From Anaeramoeba flamelloides (Eukaryota > Metamonada > Anaeramoebidae), in NCBI GenBank assembly GCA_027625915.1, contig JANTQA010000047.1, positions 15,996,001 through 16,060,000 of the forward strand: a stretch of 64,000 nucleotides of DNA, written 5' to 3'. This document shows positions 12,901-22,670 of the stretch, in pieces (positions within the stretch are counted from its first letter, which is position 1; each line of letters begins with the position of its first letter). A program made the position numbers and the translations under genes. The notes beneath the pieces were generated by a model, which saw only the letters and a list, made by a program, of their open reading frames with translations, was not told where the DNA came from and made no database searches.

Positions 12901-15900
12901 AAATCCGCCCTGTTCCACCATCTGTCTAATGAAGGTTAATGCCCTCTGTGTGCCATACTCGTCTGGCGCGGGCAAATTGATTTCATCGCAGAAGACGACC
13001 AGCCATTTACCAGCCTGCTTGGGATGTAGCATCATCCCATTGGGAGTCTTTTTATAATTACAATATTGGTTCAGTGTACGCATGATCACTGCGGGCGTCG
13101 TGGCACTCGAGAAATTGATGCCGACCAATTCGTAATCTGGGAACTGCTTTAAAGTCGCGTTCAGGGTCATTGTCTTACCCGAGCCTGCTGGCCCACAAAG
13201 AATTAATGGTAAGTGATCATGTAGCCACGAGTACACAACATCCTTATGCCTCAGTGTGTCAATTGTGGTGATAACCAAATCACTAGCAGCGACCTGATCG
13301 GTTTCAATCACCCTTGTGGTGACTTGCCTTTTCCAGAGCTCCCATTCGCCACTTTCAAAGCTGACTTGGAAATCGATTAGGGGGTAATTCGATTCACCGG
13401 GCATTTCAATTTTGGAAATCTTTCCCAAATATTTACCAAATTCTCCTCGATCCCTCAACCCAGTACTGCCACTGAATCCCCATAGCACGGAATATAACAA
13501 TTTTTTAAGTATATATTTTTTTAAAAACTCGTCAGTCATGATGCGATCACTTTTTTGACCTTCAAGTTCCATTTCCAATTGCTTTTCGTTCATGATATTT
13601 ATTTCAATATTTTTATTTTTATTTTGTTTCTTGTTTTTGTTTTCATCCAAGATTAATAAAATCGCTCTTTTAAAGATCGAAAAAAAGGTCGTTAATAATC
13701 TAAGCTTTGTAAATTGCATTATATGTTCCTTCTTTTCGATATTTTCAAGGGCCTTCAGTATGAAACCATTGGGCGAAAAATAGCCACTAATGATATCGAC
13801 AATTTTTCTTTGGATCATTAATTCTTGGTCTTCCATCTTGGATTTTTCATTTAATAGCATATTATTTAATCCGCTCTCGATCTCATTTGATTCCCTGATC
13901 TGATCCTTTTTTATTTCTTGTTGTTGAATGTTGTTCTCGAAATTAAGGTTCTTGCCAGAATTTTTATTCAAGATCGACTCTTGTTGTAATGAACCTAAAA
14001 AGTTTTGTAATACCATATAGGGTGTAACAACATCTTCACTGAACCATACCATACCGCATCTTGAAACTGTGGCGGGCGTGGCATATTTCAAATTTTCGAC
14101 TTCAAACATGATTCTTACATTGTCTGTGAGGGAAATACGTTCACCGTTCGGTAGGGTCAATAGTTTGTTATCATCTAATACGGAATTTAAATTTTCGATC
14201 CAGTCTGTGGAGACGTCGCCATCAAAAATGATCCAATGGAATTTATTCTTTTCACCTCTTTCGTTGTTGACAATCTTTCTGAGGATGTGTGTCAAAATAC
14301 CATCGGTCCAGTCTCTTGTGGTGGGATCTAATACCCCATAGAGGTCTTCTTTGGAAATGGACTTTGGATCGATAATATGGAACTCTCCAAACTTTTTATT
14401 TATTGGATCCTGAAGGGCCTCGTGTAATACTCTCCATGCTGCTGTCTTTCCTGAGCCCGAGGGCCCAACGAGCATTACACCATGATGGATATTTTGTAAT
14501 TGGTAAAATTGCAGTATTTTGGAAATCCATCTCTCGCTTGGTAAGTAGTTTCGTTTTTTGCAAATTATTTTGATTTTTTCCCTTAGCTCTGCCATTTCGA
14601 TGTCCTGTGGGCTCAATTTGGGGAAGACATCCTTTAGTAGACTATGAAACAATGGGATATCTTGCGCAATCAATTTTGGGATCACAGTTTCACAAATACT
14701 TTTCAACAGCACCTTTAATTCGCTTTCGTCAAGCATTTCCTCTCCGGAGTTACTTTGGATCACCTCTCTTTTAATATTACCAGCTGAGACCAATACAGAT
14801 TTCAGCGCACGAAGACCAAAGTCATAATGTGTTTGCTTACTTAATTGGCTGGCACAGAGTTTAAACAGGGGCACGGCCTTATCTGATAATTGTTCTGCCG
14901 TTCGAAATCCCTGAGAATAAAGCATGACCTGTGCAATTAATTCTCGATCTGGTTTGATCATAGCAATTGATCGAAACAATTGCTTTAAATTGTCTGGCAA
15001 ATTGGATCTTCCGGCGTACCCTGGATTCATGGTAATGAATAGGCCCACTGTGGGGTCAATTGTGAATTTTCGTTCCTCCAATTGTAACTCCTCGAGCCCA
15101 TCTTTTAATGCCAGCTGAATGGTTTGAATTTGCTGAGATACACCACTCAGCATTGCTTCGTCAAGCCTATTAAATTCATCAAAGCAGCCCCATGCACCAG
15201 TGGAGCACAGCCCAACAAAGATTCGTGTCATTGCGTTGTCATCAAAGGTTTCATCGCAATTAAATACCAAAACAAATCTGCCCAATTGCGATCCTAACGA
15301 CTTGACTGTTTCTGTTTTCCCGGTACCCGCGGGTCCAAATGGGTTCCCACCGAGTCTCAAATGCATTGCCTGGGTTAGCGTCAAGTAGCAACGATCAGTC
15401 AGCGGTGTAATGACCAATCTACTTGGTACACCAAGATATTCAAAGCCATAATAGAAGCTCGCGTTGGCAATGTGCACCATCAATTTGTTTCGATCCTTAT
15501 TTTTGGGGTTCCAATAGAACCTCATTTGGTTGAGCCACAGGAAATCTTGGATATTGTCAATATTCTTACCAATTAGCTTTCGAAAGACATCTCTTTGGTG
15601 AACCAATTCGATGATAATGTGTTCCAGCTTCTTTCTCAATAGCGGCTTCATATCAAACAGGACCTTATTGGCAAACAATCCCAATATTTCTTGGATCCGA
15701 TTCAATAAGCCTTTCAGCCCGTTCCTTTTGGGCATGGCGCTTTCTGTGTCCATCGTCCACATTATTTGGAAAGTCAGAATGGCAATTTGATCGGGAGTCT
15801 TGTCGATCCAATCGATTAGCCGATCGATGTCAACTTTTTCATTTTGATTCAAGATCTTGGGGAACTCGTTGATGGCTGCTTCCAATAAGAGGATCAGCGA

Positions 15901-18900
15901 TTCGCGCATCTGCGATTCCAACTTGGACATCCATTCATCAATTTTGACATATTTTTTATATTCAATTTTGATTGGAAACTCAATTGTTTCGCCCTCAGTG
16001 GAGATCATGCCGCCAATAACGGTATTGTCTGTCTCCATTTTCAAAGAGGCAATGCCTGAAAACATTTTTTTAAAGTGCCGCTGTATTCTGTCGATTTGCT
16101 TCGAATTACCAATAATTTCTAACAGGTCAGGGTCACCAACAAAATAAAATCGAGGGAAGGCTGCTCGTTGCTTTTCCAAATAATCACCCAACGCCTTCTC
16201 CACCTTTTTCAGCATTTCCTTTAATCGCTCCAAGATTTTGGCCAAGCCGGGTATGTTGATCACATCCAAAATATTGGGCTTTTTGGCAACCTTTTTCATG
16301 ACGATCACAAATTCCTTGTTGATCGATTCGAATCTCATGGATTCCTGTGGCAATAAATGCTTGATGTCCGAGTTGCCAAACACACCCTCCAGGTATACCC
16401 ATTTGGTTTGGACGGTTTGCCAGGGGTCAAAAATTAAATGAATCTTATTAAGTTTCTCTTCCCACGCGGTATTTTCTTCCTTGAAGTATTTGAAATAAGG
16501 AGAGCTTTTCATTTGAGTCAGCCCGTTTAAATGCTCGCCTAACTTGGTGAAAATGTCATTCCATCCTTTAATGAGTTTGACCTTATTTTGATAATTGTGC
16601 AATTCCAGGATCCAATTGTTCCATGTGTCCCTGATTTGCTCCTCCAAATATTTCTCCAGGGAAAATTCGCCGCCTGCTATGGAGATAACCTCTCGGAAGA
16701 TCACCTCATTCATGATCAAATCCGCATCATAGATGTCGCCTAGTTTCAAATCTCGGAATCTCCAATGCACGTTTAATCGCTTTTGCAGTTTTTGCCAATG
16801 GCGATCCTTTAGCGCTTCGGATTTCAAATCGGTAATGGTTCTATTGCACTTCAAAAATCCCTTTATCAGCGACGAAAAATGGCTATAGGCGTCATATTGC
16901 CTGACATTTGTGGGCAATTTTCGAAGAGCATCCAATTGGTCTTCGAGGCCGATCCTGATCTTTTTGGGCACCACCAGCGACCAGGGCGTTTCCTTCAAAT
17001 TTTCAAGCAAATTCCAAATTTTGGACAGCTCGTTCCACACCTGCTTCAAGTTCATTAGCTCCTCATTGAAATGCTCGAAATTAATGGGCTTCATGGCTTC
17101 CATCTCCAGGGATTCTCTTGCGAGCGACAATTTCTCAAATTCCTTCGTAAATTCAAGGATCTTGGTCTCACTTAGCTGCAATTGCTGCAGCGCATGGCTT
17201 GGCGGGATGCTTCCCTCGAGCGGCTTGGTTTCTTCGTATTCCGTGAGGAACTGGTCAATTTTCTTGTTTAAGGTTTTGGTTTCGTCTTCGATTTTGGATT
17301 GCAAAGTGGGTATTTCTTCTTCCATTTGCTTGACCTTTCTATTTAAAAGCTCCATAAAGACGTCCCATTCGCCCTTAATCGTCTCAAAGTAGAGATAATT
17401 TTCATCAAAGACGTAGCTCTGTATCTCCAAGATCGCCTCGCCCTTTTCAAAGATCATCAAATTCTTTTCCCAGTCCCTTGATTTTCTTTTGTACTCGGTG
17501 ATTTGGGTGACAAAGCTTATAATGTCTGAAGTGGAATCGGACTCCAGCGAATGCCTTTCCAGCTCGATCCTCGCGTTGTTGATCAACTTATAGAAAATGT
17601 CCTGCTTATAGGAAAGCAATTCGGCAAATCTACCAGAGAACTCTTGGTGCCATGCATCATACTTATTGCGTACCTTGTTTTGCACCTGCGAAAAATCGAT
17701 CCTGATCCTTCCAATTTTCTTGATGTTAATCTCGCCCTTGTCCTCGAATATTTGCTTAAATAATTGCACTTGCTTTAAGAGCTCGATCCACTGAAGAAAG
17801 TCGTTTTGGATTTTTTTGCTGATTTCGTTGGGCTCATGGTCCCAGAGTGATTGGTATTGCAGCCAGGTGCTGACATATTTTTCCACCCTTTTCACGATTA
17901 TTTCGATATTGAGGTATGCGCTTTTCAAAAGGTCCTTCGGGAGCTGCGCTAAAATTGATCGGTATGTTCCCTTTAACATTTGGCTCCTTTGATCGCCCTT
18001 GCTCGATACCTTGGACCAAGGGTCCGATGATTTGCTTGTCTTGTCGTTGCCTTTCTTTTTCTCGTTCATCATCTCCTTGCTGTTCAGATCGCTATTGCCA
18101 AAATTGAGCCTCGTTTGTTCACAGATGATGCCAATCGCCTTATGCAACGAGGAAATCCAAGTTTGCCTTATATCCTTGATTGGTGGGTCTAAAAAGATAA
18201 TTCGGTTTCGGATTTTAATGGAATAATTGAAATTGTCCAAGTCTAATTTAATTTTCTTTTGAATGCCCTCCTCACCATTTGCTTGATCGTTATCATCCTC
18301 CTCCTTCTCCTCCTCGCCCTGCTCATCCTCATCCTTTTGGTTATTTTCTTGATCATTATTCTTTTCGTTCGTGTTATCACCCTTATCAAGGCTTTGAAAG
18401 TAATTTTTAAATTCGTTATTCCAAATAGTGAGGCATTCCATTAATCTTTGAATTAGGATTTTTTCAATTTTTTTATCTAATTCTTTGATCCATTGATTTA
18501 AGTTGGAATAATTGTCTGTTTTAAAATCTTTGATTAAATTTTGGATTCTTTTCAGGATATTTTGGATCGCTAGCCTTTCCAATTTACAGGTTTTCAATTC
18601 CTTTAAGTATTCATTTATTTCTTGATATTTGCTTTTCAAAAATTCCACCTTGGTTTCAAAGGTGATGACCTCCTGAGCTAATTTGGAGACATAGAACTCT
18701 AACTTTGTATGGTTCCAATTATAATTAAAGCCATCTTCGATGGTTTGCTGTACTTTGTTTTGGTAGTTGCTAATTAGAGGCTGGATGTGCGTCTCCAGGG
18801 AATCGCAAATGAAAAAATAGTTTTGAACGCTTTCCTTCAGATTAATGGCCGAGGGGTATAACGATTGTGCATTCTGTGCATTGGTCCTTATGTTGTTATC

Positions 18901-21264
18901 GATTTTGAATCCTAGCCATTGCAAATTTCGTACTTCTTTAAAGAGGGTGACAAGCTCGTGTTTAAAAGTGATGTTCAAATTATAGCCATTTTGATTTTTG
19001 ACAATCTCGAAAATGGGCCCGTTGAGTTTTAAATTTTGGTTTTTTTCGTCATTTTCGCTTTTCCATTTTTCAAAGATCTCTTCCGTATTCAATTTCCTTT
19101 TAAAATTGTTTCCATCTCTTTTCAGTTTCATGCCATTATAGTGATCGCCCCACCCCTTTCCAAGGATGTCTTGAACTCGTTGCAAATAGCTAACTAATTG
19201 ATTTTCAATTTGCTTAATCCAAATGATTTTGCCTGCCACCGGCGGGAGATCTCTTAATTTGGTCATCCGTGAGGTATTTGATTGGTGGTATTGCTTCTTG
19301 AAATTTTCGTGCAGTGTCTGGATGTCTTCTTTGACTCGATCAATTAATTGGTTTTGATATTGCTGGATGGCTACTCTAATTTTGGGTCTAAAAAATAAGA
19401 CGTTGAATTTACTAAACACCTTGAACATTTCGTTTGATGACTTAACCTTTTCCAATCTTTCCTTCAAATTGTTAATGATTAGTGCCTCCACCTTGTTGAT
19501 CTGCTCATCATATTTCTCAAGGGCATTATCCCATGCCTCCCTTCCTTCCTTGGAGATATCTAAATGATCGATCGATCTGAAAATATCATAGGCGTTATGT
19601 AGCACGTCTAATGCTGTCATTTTGTTTTGCTTTTTTTTTTTCTTTTTTTTTTTGCTGAGCGCCATTTTGTTCTTTTCGTCTTCATTCACAAATTCATCTT
19701 TTTGATTGCTTTTCTGCTGATCTTTCTTGCTTTTGATGAGCACTATTTGGATCACCTTTTCCAACTTTTCGTGTTGATTTCGAAAGTCAATAATTTTGGT
19801 CAGCCTTTCCTCCAAATCCTCAATTTTGGTAGACACCCGGATGGTAAAATTCTTCTCGCCCTTCCTTCTTCGTGTGAGCCCCCGAACGGTGTCAATAAAT
19901 TCAGACAAATTGTCTCGCCATGTGACAATGGCCTCAACGGCCTTTTTCGAAATTGAGTCAAAGGCTTCATAAGAAATCAAGATCAGGTTTTTGGCAGAAA
20001 GTAAGACCAGCAATTGGGATACAACATCCTTGGAAATTAATTCAACAAATTTTAAAGCCCGATCGAGCGGATAAGATGTGTGCTTGATTTTCCTTAAATG
20101 GCTAAAGCATAAAATGATTGCAGATTGAATTTTTATCAGATCCTGTGCAGACAGCAACTCATTAATTGGGAAATTTCTGACGAGCAAATTGTAATTTTTG
20201 GATTTTTGGAGGGCCTGCTTTAGGCCCGTGTCGGTTTCAAACGCTAACCCTGCGATGTGCCTTCTTTTGATCTTTAACAAATTTAGCGTTAATTGGACAG
20301 CTTCGGTCTGGACTTGATTGACTATCTCTTGTAACACCCTTTCCAATGTTCCCCAAAAGTTTATTTCTTGAACGGCGGTGCCAGACAAAAGATCGCGTTT
20401 CATTCGAGTGACCTTTTGAATGTCGTGAATCCATTTGTTGACCCCATTTTTGATCCTGTTTAAAAAGTCTTGATCGTTGATTAGATCATCCAAGTCGGTC
20501 AATTTGGACTTCCTGGCTTCCTTTTTCGCGAGATTGACACACTCCATAATCTCCTTTTCAATTTTTAAAGTCACCTCGGGGATGTTCACATTCTGCTGGC
20601 ACTGCAGCAACGCTAACTCCAATTCGGCTAATTTCTTTTTGACAACGGGAATCCCAAGGGTCTCGGATTGCAATTCATAGTTGCGCCCGGTCAGGTTCCG
20701 CATGCGCCTCCTGTTCAGGAGATTGAAGCTACTGCTTCGCTCGCTCTTTTTTTGCTTATTCTTCTTCTTCTGCTCCTTGCCCCTCGTCAGGCTCATTTTC
20801 TTTTGCTCTTCACGCGCAAAGGAATTGAAATAGGGCCTGAGCGAGTTGTGCAGCAGCGAGTGGATAACCTCAAAGGGCGATCCAGAGCCAACATTCAGAA
20901 CGTCAATTTGCTTCGAATACGATCTGTTTTCATCCAAGACCAGATCCTTCTTGACAAAGAAGATCGTGTTTTGCGTTTTCTTTACAAACGCTACTTCCAA
21001 GTGCACCTCAAATCTTGTTTCATTCTCACTAGATCCGTTTTGTGAAATGCAGCTGACACTTAAAAGCGGGCGATCTTGTTGGGTCGCATAGGTATTGATC
21101 TTTTCTTGCGAGCCTTCTTCGGTAAGCGCAACCACCAATGCTTTGTCCTCATTTTCAGATCCAAACGTCCCAAATAACGAGCGCGTAACTTGCTGAATAT
21201 ACTTTGTTAGCTTTTTTAAATCAAAGCTTGCTTCAATTGTTTCACTTTTTTTAAGATTACTCAT
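6976..21264 (-). CDS. DYNC1H1: cytoplasmic dynein 1 heavy chain
   Basis: A single uninterrupted 4762-residue frame, close to the ~4650 residues usual for the family. It is the ATPase motor of the dynein-1 complex, moving cargo toward microtubule minus ends. Seen: an N-terminal tail with the cytoplasmic-type 'SPFEVIHSLLHNSLRPYF' segment; P-loops at ~1976 (AAA1, GPAGTGKTE), ~2270 (AAA2, GPSGSGKT), ~2693 (AAA3, GPAGSGKT) and ~3041 (AAA4, GASGAGKT); Walker B motifs CFDEFNR, FDGDV, FCDEINLP and FDESNIL; a stalk coiled coil with microtubule-binding domain at roughly 3290-3600; and a C-terminal domain with 'TLPVYLNSTRLELLF', typical of DYNC1H1. GPAGTGKTE at AAA1 and the tail separate it from axonemal heavy chains. 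Lineage-specific insertions: a Lys run near 540, an acidic run near 990-1010, and an Asp- then Lys-rich stretch near 4450-4480. Stop is TAA; start ATG is preceded by an A-rich leader. Intronless, although shorter genes here have introns. Confidence 0.97.
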   Translation of the reverse strand: MSNLKKSETIEASFDLKKLTKYIQQVTRSLFGTFGSENEDKALVVALTEEGSQEKINTYATQQDRPLLSVSCISQNGSSENETRFEVHLEVAFVKKTQNTIFFVKKDLVLDENRSYSKQIDVLNVGSGSPFEVIHSLLHNSLRPYFNSFAREEQKKMSLTRGKEQKKKNKQKKSERSSSFNLLNRRRMRNLTGRNYELQSETLGIPVVKKKLAELELALLQCQQNVNIPEVTLKIEKEIMECVNLAKKEARKSKLTDLDDLINDQDFLNRIKNGVNKWIHDIQKVTRMKRDLLSGTAVQEINFWGTLERVLQEIVNQVQTEAVQLTLNLLKIKRRHIAGLAFETDTGLKQALQKSKNYNLLVRNFPINELLSAQDLIKIQSAIILCFSHLRKIKHTSYPLDRALKFVELISKDVVSQLLVLLSAKNLILISYEAFDSISKKAVEAIVTWRDNLSEFIDTVRGLTRRRKGEKNFTIRVSTKIEDLEERLTKIIDFRNQHEKLEKVIQIVLIKSKKDQQKSNQKDEFVNEDEKNKMALSKKKKKKKKQNKMTALDVLHNAYDIFRSIDHLDISKEGREAWDNALEKYDEQINKVEALIINNLKERLEKVKSSNEMFKVFSKFNVLFFRPKIRVAIQQYQNQLIDRVKEDIQTLHENFKKQYHQSNTSRMTKLRDLPPVAGKIIWIKQIENQLVSYLQRVQDILGKGWGDHYNGMKLKRDGNNFKRKLNTEEIFEKWKSENDEKNQNLKLNGPIFEIVKNQNGYNLNITFKHELVTLFKEVRNLQWLGFKIDNNIRTNAQNAQSLYPSAINLKESVQNYFFICDSLETHIQPLISNYQNKVQQTIEDGFNYNWNHTKLEFYVSKLAQEVITFETKVEFLKSKYQEINEYLKELKTCKLERLAIQNILKRIQNLIKDFKTDNYSNLNQWIKELDKKIEKILIQRLMECLTIWNNEFKNYFQSLDKGDNTNEKNNDQENNQKDEDEQGEEEKEEDDNDQANGEEGIQKKIKLDLDNFNYSIKIRNRIIFLDPPIKDIRQTWISSLHKAIGIICEQTRLNFGNSDLNSKEMMNEKKKGNDKTSKSSDPWSKVSSKGDQRSQMLKGTYRSILAQLPKDLLKSAYLNIEIIVKRVEKYVSTWLQYQSLWDHEPNEISKKIQNDFLQWIELLKQVQLFKQIFEDKGEINIKKIGRIRIDFSQVQNKVRNKYDAWHQEFSGRFAELLSYKQDIFYKLINNARIELERHSLESDSTSDIISFVTQITEYKRKSRDWEKNLMIFEKGEAILEIQSYVFDENYLYFETIKGEWDVFMELLNRKVKQMEEEIPTLQSKIEDETKTLNKKIDQFLTEYEETKPLEGSIPPSHALQQLQLSETKILEFTKEFEKLSLARESLEMEAMKPINFEHFNEELMNLKQVWNELSKIWNLLENLKETPWSLVVPKKIRIGLEDQLDALRKLPTNVRQYDAYSHFSSLIKGFLKCNRTITDLKSEALKDRHWQKLQKRLNVHWRFRDLKLGDIYDADLIMNEVIFREVISIAGGEFSLEKYLEEQIRDTWNNWILELHNYQNKVKLIKGWNDIFTKLGEHLNGLTQMKSSPYFKYFKEENTAWEEKLNKIHLIFDPWQTVQTKWVYLEGVFGNSDIKHLLPQESMRFESINKEFVIVMKKVAKKPNILDVINIPGLAKILERLKEMLKKVEKALGDYLEKQRAAFPRFYFVGDPDLLEIIGNSKQIDRIQRHFKKMFSGIASLKMETDNTVIGGMISTEGETIEFPIKIEYKKYVKIDEWMSKLESQMRESLILLLEAAINEFPKILNQNEKVDIDRLIDWIDKTPDQIAILTFQIMWTMDTESAMPKRNGLKGLLNRIQEILGLFANKVLFDMKPLLRKKLEHIIIELVHQRDVFRKLIGKNIDNIQDFLWLNQMRFYWNPKNKDRNKLMVHIANASFYYGFEYLGVPSRLVITPLTDRCYLTLTQAMHLRLGGNPFGPAGTGKTETVKSLGSQLGRFVLVFNCDETFDDNAMTRIFVGLCSTGAWGCFDEFNRLDEAMLSGVSQQIQTIQLALKDGLEELQLEERKFTIDPTVGLFITMNPGYAGRSNLPDNLKQLFRSIAMIKPDRELIAQVMLYSQGFRTAEQLSDKAVPLFKLCASQLSKQTHYDFGLRALKSVLVSAGNIKREVIQSNSGEEMLDESELKVLLKSICETVIPKLIAQDIPLFHSLLKDVFPKLSPQDIEMAELREKIKIICKKRNYLPSERWISKILQFYQLQNIHHGVMLVGPSGSGKTAAWRVLHEALQDPINKKFGEFHIIDPKSISKEDLYGVLDPTTRDWTDGILTHILRKIVNNERGEKNKFHWIIFDGDVSTDWIENLNSVLDDNKLLTLPNGERISLTDNVRIMFEVENLKYATPATVSRCGMVWFSEDVVTPYMVLQNFLGSLQQESILNKNSGKNLNFENNIQQQEIKKDQIRESNEIESGLNNMLLNEKSKMEDQELMIQRKIVDIISGYFSPNGFILKALENIEKKEHIMQFTKLRLLTTFFSIFKRAILLILDENKNKKQNKNKNIEINIMNEKQLEMELEGQKSDRIMTDEFLKKYILKKLLYSVLWGFSGSTGLRDRGEFGKYLGKISKIEMPGESNYPLIDFQVSFESGEWELWKRQVTTRVIETDQVAASDLVITTIDTLRHKDVVYSWLHDHLPLILCGPAGSGKTMTLNATLKQFPDYELVGINFSSATTPAVIMRTLNQYCNYKKTPNGMMLHPKQAGKWLVVFCDEINLPAPDEYGTQRALTFIRQMVEQGGFWRISDYQWVTLEKICFIGACNPVSGSYGTYAGRIPLSHRFLRHSPVLLVDYPGEESLRQIYGTFNRAVLRLTPRLRKHSSALTESMIEFYLANQTKLTTEMQPFYIYSPRELSRWCRALVSILKPLGRSVDLNMLVRITAHEALRLFQDRIIEDENRQWTNEVLDRIFTKHFPSANKERALGRPLLFSDWMSKDYVNVERNELKEYIKRRLRTFHEEEYHVRLVLFNEAIDHILRIDRVLKQPKGHALLVGASGAGKTVLSRFVAWVNGLSVFQIKINRGYGLTEFDEDLRTVMKRAGLKGERICFIFDESNILSSAFLERMNALLASGEVPGLFDEGEGISGLLNQVRDVARQDGKLIDTDEELYQYFTKQVQNNLHVVFTMNPANADFSNRSVQSPALLNRCVLDYFGTWSDEAMYEVGFEWLKSIYLDKKEYKSPPKHLILPSIMQLNGIEEINHRQALIAASVWIQSSVEKFSKKLQKSQGRMNHMTPRHYLDMIIHFNKLYKEKKQELEEQQLHLNIGLKKMQETKDRVAELRTELQEKERQLKEKQEESKIKLKQIIENRKEAVTQREEAETLQTQLEEKTIIIQEKTKQIQSELSEIQPAVEQAKKDLKRVSKKELDLLRSYVRPQDSIRETLRYVCMLLGQGDLEWGSIRKVLQKKGFLKTVISFDTKSVSNKVPTLIQKYIKEKKLTKEVISKASQACGSLFGWLTAQCKLATALLNVAPLKSTKQKLTKAAKLAEVSLNKINKKLNKLKLDIKKYKEEYSVLLTESERIKGEMGKVNEKVERSEKLLNSLADEHDRWTEQSGSFQRQMETLPGDVLISAAFITYIGFFDQRYRELIIKNWKMYLTKIQIQTEKQLSLIEFLSEPEQRLEWESNKLPVDDICTENAIILNRFERYPLVIDPSGQATEFIMNQYKDKNIQKTSFLDDNLMKKLEGALRFGTCLLIEDAEYVDLILNTVLNKEYQKTGGRKLIRLGDQEIDFSPSFQMFMTTRDPTFNFTPDLCSRVTFCNFTVTLASLQSQCLNHTLKTERPDIDEARSNVLKLQGEFKLQIRKLEKQLLQTLQRVEGSILDDNTVLNKLVELKKQANIINKKALEADKTWDEILMISNVYQPFSLATSRMYFVLEQMSIVHFLYQFSLNFFLEIFKKVVNVNNPKLETVKGDKEQRLQILSGDLYTTLFRRVAVGLLNRDHLTFALRLAQIRLQEIEKELDEDELSFLLNISRGIQTKVNLDFTKPFNLNKSQKNQLKKLLQLNAFTNLVDSMKQNGNEWQKFFKSNNAETLIPQSFEGQFEKDDTDKLFKRLLLIKALHPDRILASGSQFVEAVLGKGFLTLPALDLKVVLEQEKSKAIEPILLCAQPGHDPSVRVDELVKELGVKCTSIAIGSSESRRNAFNAVTSAARKGTWVLLKNVHLTPKWLTDLEKRITSIPSTDPRFRIFLTTEFNDKLPPTFIRISQIFVFEPPPGIQANLYHTFSMIPKERITQQPSQRSRLYFLLAWFHSIVQERIRYRPLGWSKGYEFNESDQRTSLDTIDYWIDKIGLNKKNIDPRNIPWEAIRKLLGDVMYGGRVDNAFDQTLLEGMLQKLFVPESFSKDFKLIDYINTETNERFVLRPPSGTDLETYLKWVEELPRTENPTWLGLPKNAELLLLSNKGRATITTLRKMQNVFEDLEVDDDDNVSTQKEQKKKSKKVKKVKDKRPMWLKTLENSTQQWLHQIPPSLKSLKKTKLSIKDPMWRCFDTEIKVGQRILKIVINDLTVIQSICNGLRKNSGYFKKMITELSLGQVPKSWKLYPIDDVAVDHWIADFSSRIKQLNVIASSQDLCRSQGIWLGGLFDPSAFITATRQSAAHAMEWSLETLQLQITIDTNEKVTNQSYYINKLLLEGAVYNNNSLRITDQISNILNNVLLKWVQRSDEKVKNTITLPVYLNSTRLELLFSLDLSIPQNLSQNVFKQLGTAIIIWDKDF

Positions 21265-21918
21265 TTTTGTTTTGTTATTTGTACTTTTTTTGTTTTTTTG
21301 ATCGTTTAAATTACTTTTTTGTTTTGAAATTCTTTAAACCAAAAAGAGAATTTGAGAAAAAGAATCTTTTTTTTTTAATAAAGAAATTTTTTTAAAAAAA
21401 AATATTTTGTTTTGATTTTTTGTTTTTTTGTTTTTAGTTTTTAGTTTTTTGTTTTTTGTTTTTTGTGTTTTTGAAGAAAAAAATTATATTTTAACAAATA
21501 AAGAGAATGTTTTTTTTTCACTTAAAAAATTTTCTAAAGTTGATTTTCAGCTAAAAAAAAAATTATTTACTTTTGTATTCAAAAAAGAAAGTAAAATAAA
21601 AAGAGAAAAAAATAAAAAAAAACTCAATTTTAAGAAATATCTAGATTACCAGAAAAAAATTGAGACAATTTTTTAAGAACTTTTTTTCAATGTTTGTTTT
21701 ATTTAGAGATTTAAATAGAATAAAAGAATTTCAGAAATATTTATATTTAAGGGTTATGTTTTGTGAATAAAAAGAAACTTAGGAATTATTAGGAGACACA
21801 AAGTTTGTTGTTTCCTGAAAATATCGAGATTGCATTTTTTTTTAAGGGTTGAGAAACCAAAAAAAAACAGTTAGGTTAGATTGAAAAGTAAATTTCCCAA
21901 AAATTTCACAATCTTAAG

Positions 21919-22670
21919 AGATTAGTGTCAAGATAGATTTCTCTATAACCAAAGTATGTTGTTATTGGGTGCAAATGATATTAGTGAACCATGGGCTCAA
22001 ATAGCTCTAAAAAATCTATTTTAAATCTTATTGAACAATAAATTATTTTTACATTTTTTACTAAGGATCACTATTAAAAAAGTTTAATTTTTGAAGAAAA
22101 AATTTTTTAATTCCTTTTCCAAATCTAAAAATAGAAACCCAAAATACAGTATTCTGATATTTAATAATTTAGATTTAGAACTTCCAAAAGTAACTATTTT
22201 AATAATTTTTGAATTTCAAAGATTAACTCAATAAAAAAATTCATAAAAGCACAAAGACTGAATATTTTTTTTTGTTTTTGATAAAGCTGCCTGTAGCATA
22301 AATATATTGACATGATTTGAGAAATAATTTGTCAAAAAAATTTATTGGTTAAATATTTAATTTTTCAAAAAATAACAAATTTTTTAGTAACTAATCTATA
22401 GTTCGATACAAATTTAAGAAAGATATTTTGTGACTTTGTAGTCTGTATATTGATAATTAAGCCTTGGAATTTATGGCGAAATGCAGATTTTATTTTGAAA
22501 TTGTTGAGTTTTTTACTAATACATGGATCATTTTTAATTGATGAGATCAACAAATATTACTATTTGACTAATCGATTTTTTAGAGAGATTTGAACCATGT
22601 AGCACTAATGTGGTTAAGTCCAATAACAACATACTTTGATCCTAGGCTTCTCCTTGGTAGACTCTAATCC
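21919..22670 (+). mobile_element. ~750-bp TIR element, family T, copy 1 (non-autonomous DNA transposon)
   Basis: Terminal inverted repeats of ~50 bp: the left end begins gattagtgtc and contains 'caaagtatgttgttattgg'; the right end contains the exact reverse complement 'ccaataacaacatactttg' and finishes in the complement of ggattagagtc. The interior has no ORF of transposase type. A second copy of nearly the same length lies at 37602-38350, in the formin intron. TIR plus conserved length and no coding capacity fits a non-autonomous class II element; the superfamily is not assignable from the ends. Confidence 0.75.

Noticed and set aside
7259-21091. Many plus-strand open frames of 60-160 residues across the dynein gene
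   Set aside because: All are antisense shadows of the dynein coding frame; none shows an independent domain.
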